This document shows, one piece after another, positions 37,475-49,000 of a DNA stretch of 64,000 nt. Positions within the stretch are counted from its first letter, which is position 1. Every line of letters begins with the position of its first letter. The notes under the pieces were generated by a model, which saw nothing but the letters and a program-made list of their open reading frames with translations, did no database searches and was not told where the DNA came from. The stretch lies in assembly GCA_014529385.2 (NCBI GenBank), contig CM043964.1:130044920-130108919 (forward strand). The letters are read 5' to 3'. This stretch comes from Adiantum capillus-veneris (lineage: Eukaryota > Streptophyta > Polypodiopsida > Polypodiales > Pteridaceae). The position numbers and the translations under genes were made by a program.

Positions 37475-38268
37475 TGAGGCAAAAGCCATACCTATTTAGC
37501 AGCTAGGGCTCGCCCAAGAGAGAGGGGGGGCTGATTTTTGCTTGGCATTGACACACACACACTCACAGTTGACCATGTGTGAAGGAAGAATACTCTATCT
37601 CCTCCCAAGCTTTAATGGAGAGCTCATCACCTACTCCAAGCTTGTGAGATAGAAGCCTACATCAACACTCTCTTGGCATGTGGATGCAAATCCAACCAAG
37701 AACCAAGCTTCAATGCATGCTCATCTTCTCTACCAAGCTAATTACTAAGCTAAGCTATGCTAATATGAGTGATTATGTGAGGAGATGTACATCTTTCTCG
37801 TAAGATACTTCTTTTTCCTCTCAATCTACTCTCATACCCTGCTAGCTCTCACCATCTTCGAAGGTGTGTGAGGTCTTGGGTCTGAGAACGGGGATAATTC
37901 AAGTTGTGTTTGATTAAGTGTTTTTGCTTGGTGTATGAAGCTTCCATCTTCATTGCACTAGCTAGTCTTGAAGGAACACAAAGAATTGTATTGTACAATG
38001 TCTCTCTTGATGGGAGAAACCATAATACAAAGCCTTTTGGAGGGGGGACCGGCTCCATGCAAATCCGGTCCTCAACTGTTGTCAATAGCTTAATTTCTCT
38101 CTCTTTTGAAAGTATTGTCGATGCTATCTAACTAGGTGTTATGCTTTTTGTTGCTCTCTCCACCCAAGCACTCTTGTAATTCTCATTAGGAAGCTATTCT
38201 AATGAAATGCCCACTATGTTCATGCTAATTTCCGCTACACATAAGATTTTAGGCCATTAAATGTTACA
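37475..38268 (+). repeat. Truncated 5' LTR of gypsy copy 1
   Basis: Corresponds to the last ~795 bp of the full LTR at 44002-45600 and is nearly identical to it. It starts abruptly at TGAGGCAAAAGCCA; the first ~800 bp, including the U3 start, are missing. It ends ATGTTACA. Confidence 0.9.
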
Positions 38269-38269
38269 T

Positions 38270-38281
38270 TGGTATCAGAGC
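38270..38281 (+). promoter_or_regulatory. Primer binding site of gypsy copy 1
   Basis: TGGTATCAGAGC one base after the LTR end; complementary to initiator-Met tRNA. Confidence 0.9.
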
Positions 38282-38685
38282 TCAAGGTTTCTCTTTTCTT
38301 GCTCAAGAAGGGAGGTCCTCAAGCTAGCTACAAATGGTTGGTATTATTAATTGCCTGTGAGTAAGTAGAATAGGGATTTTTCAGCCTTGCAGTGCGCCTG
38401 CCTTTGTGCAGTTAACGGGGCATCACCGTCGAGAGCTATGGTCTTAATAGTGGAGTCCTACGGGGCTTGCCTATGGCTTAACCACTATTGAGCTATTAGA
38501 AGCTTGACAGGAGCCGGTGCTGTCTTGGTGTCGAAAGACCCTCTCTTCTATTCCTTGCAATTAATGGTATTCGAGCCGCGGGTACAGTAGCTTGAGTGCT
38601 TTTTCTAAAGGGGTAAAGAGGAGTAGCAACTAGGGCTTGAAGTGCCAAAGTACACCTAAAAAGTTTACACCTAAAAGTTGTTAGA

Positions 38686-41600
38686 ATGGCTGACAATAGT
38701 AAAGAGAGTGAAATTAATGTTGATAACTTTGATTTTGCTCATGAGCAAGCTACTAATGATGCTTCAATGCTTGTTAACTATCTTGTTTCTAGGCTTCAAC
38801 AAGCCATGGGCAATCCATCTCTCCAAAGTGAAGTGCAACGGCAGCTCCGTGCTCACGGGATTCTCCAAGCTCATCACCATGACGAGAGAACACCTAGGAA
38901 GCCTCCTTGTGAGACTACCAAAAGAGGTCTCTCTCCGATTCGGGAAGAAGAAGAGAATCCATATGAAGGGCTCAAGAACTTACTTCTTGATGATGCATCT
39001 CCTTCCCAAAGGAGAACTCAAGAGCCTCCACCGAAGGAACGAGAAAGAAGCGAGTCTCTCGCCACCTCGGCGGAGATGGCTCCACGAAGACGGCGGGCTA
39101 AACGCTCTCCATCACCACCAAAGCGGAGAAGACCATCACACTCTTCTCCACGCCATAATTCAAAGAGGGATGATAAAAAGCAAGAGAAGAAAACGGCGAG
39201 AAAGAGGACACCCTCTTCTCCATCCTCTTCATCCTCTTCCTCTTATGAAAGCTATGGTGAAGACGACAAAGATCAAGACAAGAAAAAGGCGAGAAAGAGG
39301 TCACCCTCTTCTCCACCTTCTTCAAATTCTTCAAATTCTTCATCTTCTGAAGAAAGTGATGGTGCAACTTTTGAACCATCAAAAAGAAGAGGCCATAGGA
39401 AATCCTATGCCGCATGGAAGAGGTCGTCCAAGCTGAAGAAATTCAAAGAGGGAGGGAAGAGCATCTCTTTCCTTACCTATGATGGCACCTTCGGTGCTAC
39501 AGACAAAGTTTTGGCCTTTATCCAGCAATTCGATGCGGCGTTTGGAGATGAGGGCTTCACGGAGTCCTCTAAGCTACGCCATGTAGCTATGCACTTTCAA
39601 AAGTCCGCCAGACAATGGTGGTCTAGCCTACGAGCCAACGGTGAAGCTCCACGAACATGGAAGGCTTTAAGAGCTTCCATTATGAAGCAGTTTTTGGCCA
39701 CCGATGCCAAAGACAAAGTACTCACCGAATGGCGAAGCTTAAAGCTCTCTCCCAATGAATCCATCCACAAATATGTAGACAAGTTTTGGGACCTACAACT
39801 CAAAGCCACTGTCTTCAAAAAGTTGGATTTTGGAGAGCAAAAGCAACAATTTTGTGCGGGCTTAACCGAAGAAATGGCGGAGTATGTCAACTCCCAAAGG
39901 CCACGTACCATATCGGCGGTAATACACCATACTATGGTGGCCTCGCGAATCAATTTCCAAACGGGGGGTAAAAGAAATAATAAGCCCCCGGAAAACAAGG
40001 GTTCCAATGAGCCTAAGGGGAAGGACAATGTCCAAAAGTCTCCTAAGGGCAATTCCAACAAAGCTAAAGAGAAGGGAGTTTACAAAGGAAAGAATAAACT
40101 CTCTCCTGAAGAGCTTGAGCGTTATCGTAAAGATAACCGGTGTTTCAAGTGCGGCGAACAAGGGCATGCGTACCGCGCTTGTCCCCAAAAGAACAACCGC
40201 CAAGATCCTCCTAGAGCTTCTTTGGTTGAAATCCAAGAGGAGGAGATTCATCAAACTCACCACAAAGGATCTCCTCTATGCCATGCTTGGGGAAAGGTAA
40301 GAGAACATGATGCTTTTATTCTCTTTGACCCTGGTTCTACTCACAATTTCATATCTATGGAGTTAGCCACCAAGCTAGGCATACAATCCTATGAGATGGG
40401 AGATATCCTACCCGCAGACAGTGCTTTCAAGGGGCAAGAAGCTTCAGTCACTCCCTTAATCGGGAAATTGAGGCTTCATGTCCAAGGCTATGTGGACAAA
40501 GAGGACTTCTTTATCTCTCCTCTCAAGCGTGAGGATGTAATCCTAGGGGCACCATGGTTTGACCGCCTGGCTGCCCATGTTAAATTTCCTGAAAGGAGAA
40601 TCTCCTTTAACTTCAGGGAAAAGGACATGTATATAGATGCTAAGGAGATGGGTAACACCATCCCCATTGTACATACACCAGCTTTCAACAAGTCAATAAA
40701 GAGCTCTATTTCCGTGTACATGATTTTTGTTAAAGATTCTCAAAATGAACCTAATGCTTTAGCAAAAGAAAATAAAAGCAACCAAAAGGAATTAGAGTTA
40801 TCCAATTTTCTCAAGGGGTTTCAAGATGTCTTTATTGACGACATCCCTTGTGAGCTACCTCCTAAACGAGGTAATGACGACCATGCAATTGAACTTCTTC
40901 CAGGAAGTTCACCGCCTAACAAACCTCCTTATAGAGTTTCTCAAACTCAACAAGAGGAGATTATGCGGCAAGTGCATGAGTTAGTTGAGAAGGGCATGGT
41001 TAGGCCTAGCTCATCTCCATTTTGCTCACCTGTGCTATTAGTGCAAAAGAAAGACGGCACATATCGTATGTGTGTCGACTATAGAGCACTAAATAGGATC
41101 ACTATCAAAAATAGGTTTCCCGTTCCACGGGTAGAAGACCTATTTGATAAGCTACAAGGATCGACCTACTTCAGTAGGATTGACCTAAAAAGTGGCTATC
41201 ATCAAATAAGGATAGTTGATCAAGATATTGTAAAGACCGCATTTCGTACTACATTTGGTCTTTACGAATACATTGTCATGCCTTTTGGCTTGACTAACGC
41301 ACCAGCCACATTCAACCGCTTGATGGAGAAGCTGTTCAGGCCTCATCGAACCTTCACTGGAGTGTTCTTTGATGATATTATCATCTACTCTAATTCATTG
41401 GAGGAACACAAGCAACACCTCCAGGTAATATTTCAAGTTTTAAGAGAGAATAAACTTTATGTTAATCGAAAGAAAAGTGAATTTTTCTTGCAAGAGATTC
41501 AATATTTAGGTCACATTATCTCTCAAGATGGAATCCAAATGGATCCATCCAAGTTAGAGGTAATAAAAGGATGGCCTAAACCAAGGAATCTTCATGAACT

Positions 41601-43644
41601 AAGAAGCTTTATAGGTATGTGTGCATACTATAGACGCTTCATAGAAAAGTTCTCACAAATTGCGGGACCATTACATGACCTAACAAAGAAAAATGTTACG
41701 TATACGTGGTCTGCTAAGGAGAACAATGCTTTCGAAAAGCTTAAAGAAAAGCTTATCTCTCAACCTGTGCTTACACTACCGGATCTCTCAAAACCATTTG
41801 AGGTCCAATGTGATGCTTGTGGTGATTGCCTTGGGGCTGTTCTGCTCCAAGAAGGGCACGCCATAGGCTATGAGAGTCGAAGGCTCGACCCTGTTGAGAA
41901 AGCTCTAGGCATATACGAAAAAGAACTCCTTGCAGTTCTACATGCCTTAGACTCATGGAAGCACTATTTATTGGGGACTCCTTTCATTCTGCGAACGGAT
42001 CACCAAAGTCTTAAGTACTTCATGACGCAGACCAAGCTCTCCGACAAACAAATGAGGTGGGCAAATTTCCTTTCGCAATTTCATTTTCATATTGCTCACA
42101 TTGCTGGCAAGCATAATCAAGTAGCCGATGCACTCTCAAGACGACCGAGAGTGAATGCGGTTTCCATAGCAACTCACAATGATCTATCTTCAATGATAGA
42201 TGAGTATGCTATTGATCCCGATTTTAGAGATGTGATTTCAGCCCTTGCATTAGGGAAGAAAGAAGAACCATTTACTTTACAAGATGGTTATCTTCTCTAT
42301 GGCAATAGACTATGCGTTACTAACTCACTACGTGAGAAAGTAATGTATGAATCTCATGCTCCCCCATATGCGGGGCATAGAGGGATTCAGTCTACCCTAA
42401 AGGGAATTGAAACATATTTCTATTGGCCTACCATGAGAGTGAACATACACGAGTATGTTTCCAAATGTGTGGTATGTCAAAAGACAAAATTTGATAGAGG
42501 GAAGCAACTTGGATTGCTTCAACCCTTGCCAATCCCTAATTCACCGTGGGAGAGCATATCCATGGATTTTATCTTTGGATTGCCTAAGTCTATCCATGGG
42601 AATACGGGAATATGGACGATAGTAGACAGGTTTAGTAAACAAGCTCATTTTATACCTGTCAAAAAGACTATCAAAGCCCATCAAATGGCAACCCTCTTCA
42701 TTTCACAAATTTTCAAGTACCATGGCTTGCCAATGTCCATAGTGTCGGATAGAGATCCTAGAATGACCAGTAATTTCTGGAAGGGTCTCTTTGAGAATTT
42801 AGGAACAAGGCTAAACTTCTCTTCGGCCTATCATCCACAAACTGATGGCCAAAGTGAAATAGCTAACCTAACCATTCTTGATCTACTAAAAGCCTATGTA
42901 ACGGAAGTAGATCAAAGATCCCAATGGGAGAAGTACTTACCCTTAGTAGAGTATGCTTACAATAACACTGTACATACTTCCACAGGAAAAGCACCTTTCG
43001 AGGTAATTGAGGGAAGATCAAAAAGTCCCTTGCTACTTAAGGTACATGGGAAGATCTTCGCTGCAGATGAGTATAGCCGAGACCTACAAGAATCTTTCCA
43101 AAAGATTAAGGATGCTATCTCTATCTCACAGCAAAGGCAAAAGGCTGCTGCTGACAAGCACAGAAGAGCCCAAGCCTTTAAAGAAAACGATTGGGTCTTG
43201 TTAAAGTTTCCCAAGGCTCGATTAAGGCACACGACGGGCAAGAATCCTACGGGCCACCAAAAGTACTATGCTAAACTAGCAAAAAGGTACTATGGTCCCT
43301 TCCAGATTCTTAGGCCAATCAATGAGATGGCCTATCAACTTAAGTTGCCCAATCATTGGCTCATACACAATGCTTTTCATGTGAGCCTCTTAAAGCCTTA
43401 CAAAGGAGAGCCACCTCAAGAACCAACTATTGAAGACCCACCGGAGATCGAGGACCACGAGGAGGTGCTGCAGCCCGAGTCCATCCTCCAACATGAAGAC
43501 AAGGTATTAAGAGGCGGTAAGACTATCCGACGATATCTTATTAAGTTTAAGAATTATCCTTTTGAAGATGCTAGATGGATGCAAGGCATACAATTAAAGG
43601 ATAACCTAAACCTTGTCAATGCTTACAATGCTTCCCAAGAGTAA
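38686..43644 (+). CDS. Ty3/gypsy Gag-Pol polyprotein with chromodomain-like C-terminus, intact
   Basis: 1652 codons with no interruption. Ser/Arg/Lys-rich linker about residues 80-250; retrotransposon gag about 255-430; zinc knuckle CFKCGEQGHAYRAC at 486-499; aspartic protease with DPGSTHNF at about 548 (Pro in place of the usual S/T after Asp). RT has the YRMCVDYRALN and FDDII motifs, catalytic Asp pair at 896-897. RNase H begins with CDACG (Asp about 1043) and includes RTDHQSLKYF. Integrase has an HHCC zinc region and a catalytic triad at Asp1294, Asp1355 and Glu1391 (D-60-D-35-E). The last ~50 residues (RRYLIKFKNYPFEDARWM) resemble a chromodomain. The order RT-RNaseH-IN is diagnostic of gypsy. 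All catalytic residues are present, but the 5' LTR is truncated, so autonomous transcription is doubtful. Confidence 0.97.
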   Translation: MADNSKESEINVDNFDFAHEQATNDASMLVNYLVSRLQQAMGNPSLQSEVQRQLRAHGILQAHHHDERTPRKPPCETTKRGLSPIREEEENPYEGLKNLLLDDASPSQRRTQEPPPKERERSESLATSAEMAPRRRRAKRSPSPPKRRRPSHSSPRHNSKRDDKKQEKKTARKRTPSSPSSSSSSSYESYGEDDKDQDKKKARKRSPSSPPSSNSSNSSSSEESDGATFEPSKRRGHRKSYAAWKRSSKLKKFKEGGKSISFLTYDGTFGATDKVLAFIQQFDAAFGDEGFTESSKLRHVAMHFQKSARQWWSSLRANGEAPRTWKALRASIMKQFLATDAKDKVLTEWRSLKLSPNESIHKYVDKFWDLQLKATVFKKLDFGEQKQQFCAGLTEEMAEYVNSQRPRTISAVIHHTMVASRINFQTGGKRNNKPPENKGSNEPKGKDNVQKSPKGNSNKAKEKGVYKGKNKLSPEELERYRKDNRCFKCGEQGHAYRACPQKNNRQDPPRASLVEIQEEEIHQTHHKGSPLCHAWGKVREHDAFILFDPGSTHNFISMELATKLGIQSYEMGDILPADSAFKGQEASVTPLIGKLRLHVQGYVDKEDFFISPLKREDVILGAPWFDRLAAHVKFPERRISFNFREKDMYIDAKEMGNTIPIVHTPAFNKSIKSSISVYMIFVKDSQNEPNALAKENKSNQKELELSNFLKGFQDVFIDDIPCELPPKRGNDDHAIELLPGSSPPNKPPYRVSQTQQEEIMRQVHELVEKGMVRPSSSPFCSPVLLVQKKDGTYRMCVDYRALNRITIKNRFPVPRVEDLFDKLQGSTYFSRIDLKSGYHQIRIVDQDIVKTAFRTTFGLYEYIVMPFGLTNAPATFNRLMEKLFRPHRTFTGVFFDDIIIYSNSLEEHKQHLQVIFQVLRENKLYVNRKKSEFFLQEIQYLGHIISQDGIQMDPSKLEVIKGWPKPRNLHELRSFIGMCAYYRRFIEKFSQIAGPLHDLTKKNVTYTWSAKENNAFEKLKEKLISQPVLTLPDLSKPFEVQCDACGDCLGAVLLQEGHAIGYESRRLDPVEKALGIYEKELLAVLHALDSWKHYLLGTPFILRTDHQSLKYFMTQTKLSDKQMRWANFLSQFHFHIAHIAGKHNQVADALSRRPRVNAVSIATHNDLSSMIDEYAIDPDFRDVISALALGKKEEPFTLQDGYLLYGNRLCVTNSLREKVMYESHAPPYAGHRGIQSTLKGIETYFYWPTMRVNIHEYVSKCVVCQKTKFDRGKQLGLLQPLPIPNSPWESISMDFIFGLPKSIHGNTGIWTIVDRFSKQAHFIPVKKTIKAHQMATLFISQIFKYHGLPMSIVSDRDPRMTSNFWKGLFENLGTRLNFSSAYHPQTDGQSEIANLTILDLLKAYVTEVDQRSQWEKYLPLVEYAYNNTVHTSTGKAPFEVIEGRSKSPLLLKVHGKIFAADEYSRDLQESFQKIKDAISISQQRQKAAADKHRRAQAFKENDWVLLKFPKARLRHTTGKNPTGHQKYYAKLAKRYYGPFQILRPINEMAYQLKLPNHWLIHNAFHVSLLKPYKGEPPQEPTIEDPPEIEDHEEVLQPESILQHEDKVLRGGKTIRRYLIKFKNYPFEDARWMQGIQLKDNLNLVNAYNASQE

Positions 43645-44001
43645 GCAAATGTACAAAATGTTAAAAATGAACAAAAATTTTTGTCTTATAAGACTCTCTT
43701 TTTCTTTATTTGTGCACAAAAATGAAGTAGTATGCATGCTTAGATCAAGTTTGCGGAGACGACGTCTCCCAAACACCAAGTAGAGCTTGTCACTCTACTA
43801 TGGAAGACTGATAGGACTAATGTGCAGACATGCTTGCGGCAGCCTCAGGCTCTCAAGCGCCAAATGGACTAGTCATCCATTATGGAATGATGTCGTAGGG
43901 TAACATAGGGATCCTCTACCCGCTAAGAAAAGAACTCATGCATATGCTTTATCTTCTCTACACCATAGTCGAGGACGACTATGATTTCAAGAGAGAGGTA
44001 A
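43645..44001 (+). other. 3' untranslated part of gypsy copy 1 with polypurine tract
   Basis: Non-coding. AAGAGAGAGG at about 43989-43998 lies next to the LTR start and is the likely plus-strand primer. Confidence 0.7.
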
Positions 44002-45600
44002 TGTCATAATAATCAATATCTAATTCTCCTAAATGATTTTCTCATATTAAACTGATCATTTAATGTGGGGAAGTGCCAAGGGAGAAAAAGCTAGAATATT
44101 GGTTAAGCTAGCAGACCGGCCACAGTAGGGATCCAAAGGAGGGAAAATAGGGATCCAAAGGGGGGGCCATCTGCAAAAGAGCCATGTGAAACAATGGGCC
44201 AAAATGACCCTAAGGTTCAGCCCATTAAGACTTCCAAAATGCTAAGGTTCCAAAATTCAAAGGTTGTGTCCAAAGGTCAACCCTAGGGAAAATTGGATGC
44301 TTAGTGTGTGCCTTAAAAGTCTTTTCACATCCCTACATGGGAGGGGGCGAGCCCCAAAGCTAGGGGATGAGAGAGAAAGCCACACACACACACACACACA
44401 CACAGGCTCCCTTTACACAAAGGGAATGAGGGACACATGTCAGCTCCCTAGGCCAGATGCCCACAAGGTGTGCCAAATTCCTATTGGAAGACCCTTGAAG
44501 TGGACCAATGAGAATTAAGCTAGAGTAAATCTAGTTTAATTAATTTAAAAACATTTAATAAAAGAAACCAATGAGAATTAAGTCTCCTAGAAGACTATTG
44601 GGCAGTCTCCCAAGGGGTCCAATGAGCATTCAGGAGCCCCATGGCTTGCCTGATTCCTATTGGCCAGGAGGCAAAGGGGTCCAATGAGAGTTTAGTTTAA
44701 TTATTTAATTACCTAAAGCTCTCACAAAAGGGAAAGGGGGACACATGTCAGAAGGCTATCACTTATGCTGCTTAATTACTATTGGCTTGACCTGGGGAGG
44801 TCCAATGAGGCAAAAGCCAGACCTATTTAGCAGCTAGGGCTCGCCCAAGAGAGAGGGGGGGCTGATTTTTGCTTGGCATTGACACACACACACTCACACT
44901 TGACCATGTGTGAAGGAAGAATACTCTATCTCCTCCCAAGCTTTAATGGAGAGCTCATCACCTACTCCAAGCTTGTGAGATAGAAGCCTACATCAACACT
45001 CTCTTGGCATGTGGATGCAAATCCAACCAAGAACCAAGCTTCAATGCATGCTCATCTTCTCTACCAAGCTAATTACTAAGCTAAGCTATGCTAATATGAG
45101 TGATTATGTGAGGAGATGTACATCTTTCTCGTAAGATACTTCTTTTTCCTCTCAATCTACTCTCATACCCTGCTAGCTCTCACCATCTTCGAAGGTGTGT
45201 GAGGTCTTGGGTCTGAGAACGGGGATAATTCAAGTTGTGTTTGATTAAGTGTTTTTGCTTGGTGTATGAAGCTTCCATCTTCATTGCACTAGCTAGTCTT
45301 GAAGGAACACAAAGAATTGTATTGTACAATGTCTCTCTTGATGGGAGAAACCATAATACAAAGCCTTTTGGAGGGGGGGACCGGCTCCATGCAAATCCGG
45401 TCCTCAACTGTTGTCAATAGCTTAATTTCTCTCTCTTTTGAAAGTATTGTCGATGCTATCTAACTAGGTGTTATGCTTTTTGTTGCTCTCTCCACCCAAG
45501 CACTCTTGTAATTCTCATTAGGAAGCTATTCTAATGAAATGCCCACTATGTTCATGCTAATTTCCGCTACACATAAGATTTTAGGCCATTAAATGTTACA
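44002..45600 (+). repeat. Full LTR shared by gypsy copies 1 and 2
   Basis: 1599 bp, TGTCATAATAATC...ATGTTACA. It serves as 3' LTR of copy 1 and 5' LTR of copy 2. It contains a short (CA)n at 44381-44402. Confidence 0.9.
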
Positions 45601-45601
45601 T

Positions 45602-45613
45602 TGGTATCAGAGC
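45602..45613 (+). promoter_or_regulatory. Primer binding site of gypsy copy 2
   Basis: TGGTATCAGAGC, exactly 7332 bp from the equivalent site in copy 1. Confidence 0.9.
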
Positions 45614-46017
45614 TCAAGGTTTCTCTTTTCTTGCTCAAGAAGGGAGGTCCTCAAGCTAGCTACAAATGGTTGGTATTATTAATTGCCTGTGAGTAAGTAG
45701 AATAGGGATTTTTCAGCCTTGCAGTGCGCCTGCCTTTGTGCAGTTAACGGGGCATCACCGTCGAGAGCTATGGTCTTAATAGTGGAGTCCTACGGGGCTT
45801 GCCTATGGCTTAACCACTATTGAGCTATTAGAAGCTTGACAGGAGCCGGTGCTGTCTTGGTGTCGAAAGACCCTCTCTTCTATTCCTTGCAATTAATGGT
45901 ATTCGAGCCGCGGGTACAGTAGCTTGAGTGCTTTTTCTAAAGGGGTAAAGAGGAGTAGCAACTAGGGCTTGAAGTGCCAAAGTACACCTAAAAAGTTTAC
46001 ACCTAAAAGTTGTTAGA

Positions 46018-49000
46018 ATGGCTGACAATAGTAAAGAGAGTGAAATTAATGTTGATAACTTTGATTTTGCTCATGAGCAAGCTACTAATGATGCTTCAAT
46101 GCTTGTTAACTATCTTGTTTCTAGGCTTCAACAAGCCATGGGCAATCCATCTCTCCAAAGTGAAGTGCAACGGCAGCTCCGTGCTCACGGGATTCTCCAA
46201 GCTCATCACCATGACGAGAGAACACCTAGGAAGCCTCCTTGTGAGACTACCAAAAGAGGTCTCTCTCCGATTCGGGAAGAAGAAGAGAATCCATATGAAG
46301 GGCTCAAGAACTTACTTCTTGATGATGCATCTCCTTCCCAAAGGAGAACTCAAGAGCCTCCACCGAAGGAACGAGAAAGAAGCGAGTCTCTCGCCACCTC
46401 GGCGGAGATGGCTCCACGAAGACGGCGGGCTAAACGCTCTCCATCACCACCAAAGCGGAGAAGACCATCACACTCTTCTCCACGCCATAATTCAAAGAGG
46501 GATGATAAAAAGCAAGAGAAGAAAAAGGCGAGAAAGAGGACACCCTCTTCTCCATCCTCTTCATCCTCTTCCTCTTATGAAAGCTATGGTGAAGACGACA
46601 AAGATCAAGACAAGAAAAAGGCGAGAAAGAGGTCACCCTCTTCTCCACCTTCTTCAAATTCTTCAAATTCTTCATCTTCTGAAGAAAGTGATGGTGCAAC
46701 TTTTGAACCATCAAAAAGAAGAGGCCATAGGAAATCCTATGCCGCATGGAAGAGGTCGTCCAAGCTGAAGAAATTCAAAGAGGGAGGGAAGAGCATCTCT
46801 TTCCTTACCTATGATGGCACCTTCGGTGCTACAGACAAAGTTTTGGCCTTTATCCAGCAATTCGATGCGGCGTTTGGAGATGAGGGCTTCACGGAGTCCT
46901 CTAAGCTACGCCATGTAGCTATGCACTTTCAAAAGTCCGCCAGACAATGGTGGTCTAGCCTACGAGCCAACGGTGAAGCTCCACGAACATGGAAGGCTTT
47001 AAGAGCTTCCATTATGAAGCAGTTTTTGGCCACCGATGCCAAAGACAAAGTACTCACCGAATGGCGAAGCTTAAAGCTCTCTCCCAATGAATCCATCCAC
47101 AAATATGTAGACAAGTTTTGGGACCTACAACTCAAAGCCACTGTCTTCAAAAAGTTGGATTTTGGAGAGCAAAAGCAACAATTTTGTGCGGGCTTAACCG
47201 AAGAAATGGCGGAGTATGTCAACTCCCAAAGGCCACGTACCATATCGGCGGTAATACACCATACTATGGTGGCCTCGCGAATCAATTTCCAAACGGGGGG
47301 TAAAAGAAATAATAAGCCCCCGGAAAACAAGGGTTCCAATGAGCCTAAGGGGAAGGACAATGTCCAAAAGTCTCCTAAGGGCAATTCCAACAAAGCTAAA
47401 GAGAAGGGAGTTTACAAAGGAAAGAATAAACTCTCTCCTGAAGAGCTTGAGCGTTATCGTAAAGATAACCGGTGTTTCAAGTGCGGCGAACAAGGGCATG
47501 CGTACCGCGCTTGTCCCCAAAAGAACAACCGCCAAGATCCTCCTAGAGCTTCTTTGGTTGAAATCCAAGAGGAGGAGATTCATCAAACTCACCACAAAGG
47601 ATCTCCTCTATGCCATGCTTGGGGAAAGGTAAGAGAACATGATGCTTTTATTCTCTTTGACCCTGGTTCTACTCACAATTTCATATCTATGGAGTTAGCC
47701 ACCAAGCTAGGCATACAATCCTATGAGATGGGAGATATCCTACCCGCAGACAGTGCTTTCAAGGGGCAAGAAGCTTCAGTCACTCCCTTAATCGGGAAAT
47801 TGAGGCTTCATGTCCAAGGCTATGTGGACAAAGAGGACTTCTTTATCTCTCCTCTCAAGCGTGAGGATGTAATCCTAGGGGCACCATGGTTTGACCGCCT
47901 GGCTGCCCATGTTAAATTTCCTGAAAGGAGAATCTCCTTTAACTTCAGGGAAAAGGACATGTATATAGATGCTAAGGAGATGGGTAACACCATCCCCATT
48001 GTACATACACCAGCTTTCAACAAGTCAATAAAGAGCTCTATTTCCGTGTACATGATTTTTGTTAAAGATTCTCAAAATGAACCTAATGCTTTAGCAAAAG
48101 AAAATAAAAGCAACCAAAAGGAATTAGAGTTATCCAATTTTCTCAAGGGGTTTCAAGATGTCTTTATTGACGACATCCCTTGTGAGCTACCTCCTAAACG
48201 AGGTAATGACGACCATGCAATTGAAACTTCTTCCAGGAAGTTCACCGCCTAACAAACCTCCTTATAGAGTTTCTCAAACTCAACAAGAGGAGATTATGCG
48301 GCAAGTGCATGAGTTAGTTGAGAAGGGCATGGTTAGGCCTAGCTCATCTCCATTTTGCTCACCTGTGCTATTAGTGCAAAAGAAAGACGGCACATATCGT
48401 ATGTGTGTCGACTATAGAGCACTAAATAGGATCACTATCAAAAATAGGTTTCCCGTTCCACGGGTAGAAGACCTATTTGATAAGCTACAAGGATCGACCT
48501 ACTTCAGTAGGATTGACCTAAAAAGTGGCTATCATCAAATAAGGATAGTTGATCAAGATATTGTAAAGACCGCATTTCGTACTACATTTGGTCTTTACGA
48601 ATACATTGTCATGCCTTTTGGCTTGACTAACGCACCAGCCACATTCAACCGCTTGATGGAGAAGCTGTTCAGGCCTCATCGAACCTTCACTGGAGTGTTC
48701 TTTGATGATATTATCATCTACTCTAATTCATTGGAGGAACACAAGCAACACCTCCAGGTAATATTTCAAGTTTTAAGAGAGAATAAACTTTATGTTAATC
48801 GAAAGAAAAGTGAATTTTTCTTGCATGAGATTCAATATTTAGGTCACATTATCTCTCAAGATGGAATCCAAATGGATCCATCCAAGTTAGAGGTAATAAA
48901 AGGATGGCCTAAACCAAGGAATCTTCATGAACTAAGAAGCTTTATAGGTATGTGTGCATACTATAGACGCTTCATAGAAAAGTTCTCACAAATTGCGGGA

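Noticed and set aside
38678-39436. 252-codon + strand frame overlapping the gypsy gag, and the minus-strand frames beneath it
   Set aside because: Shadow frames of the biased Ser/Arg/Lys-rich gag linker; duplicated exactly with the gag in copy 2.
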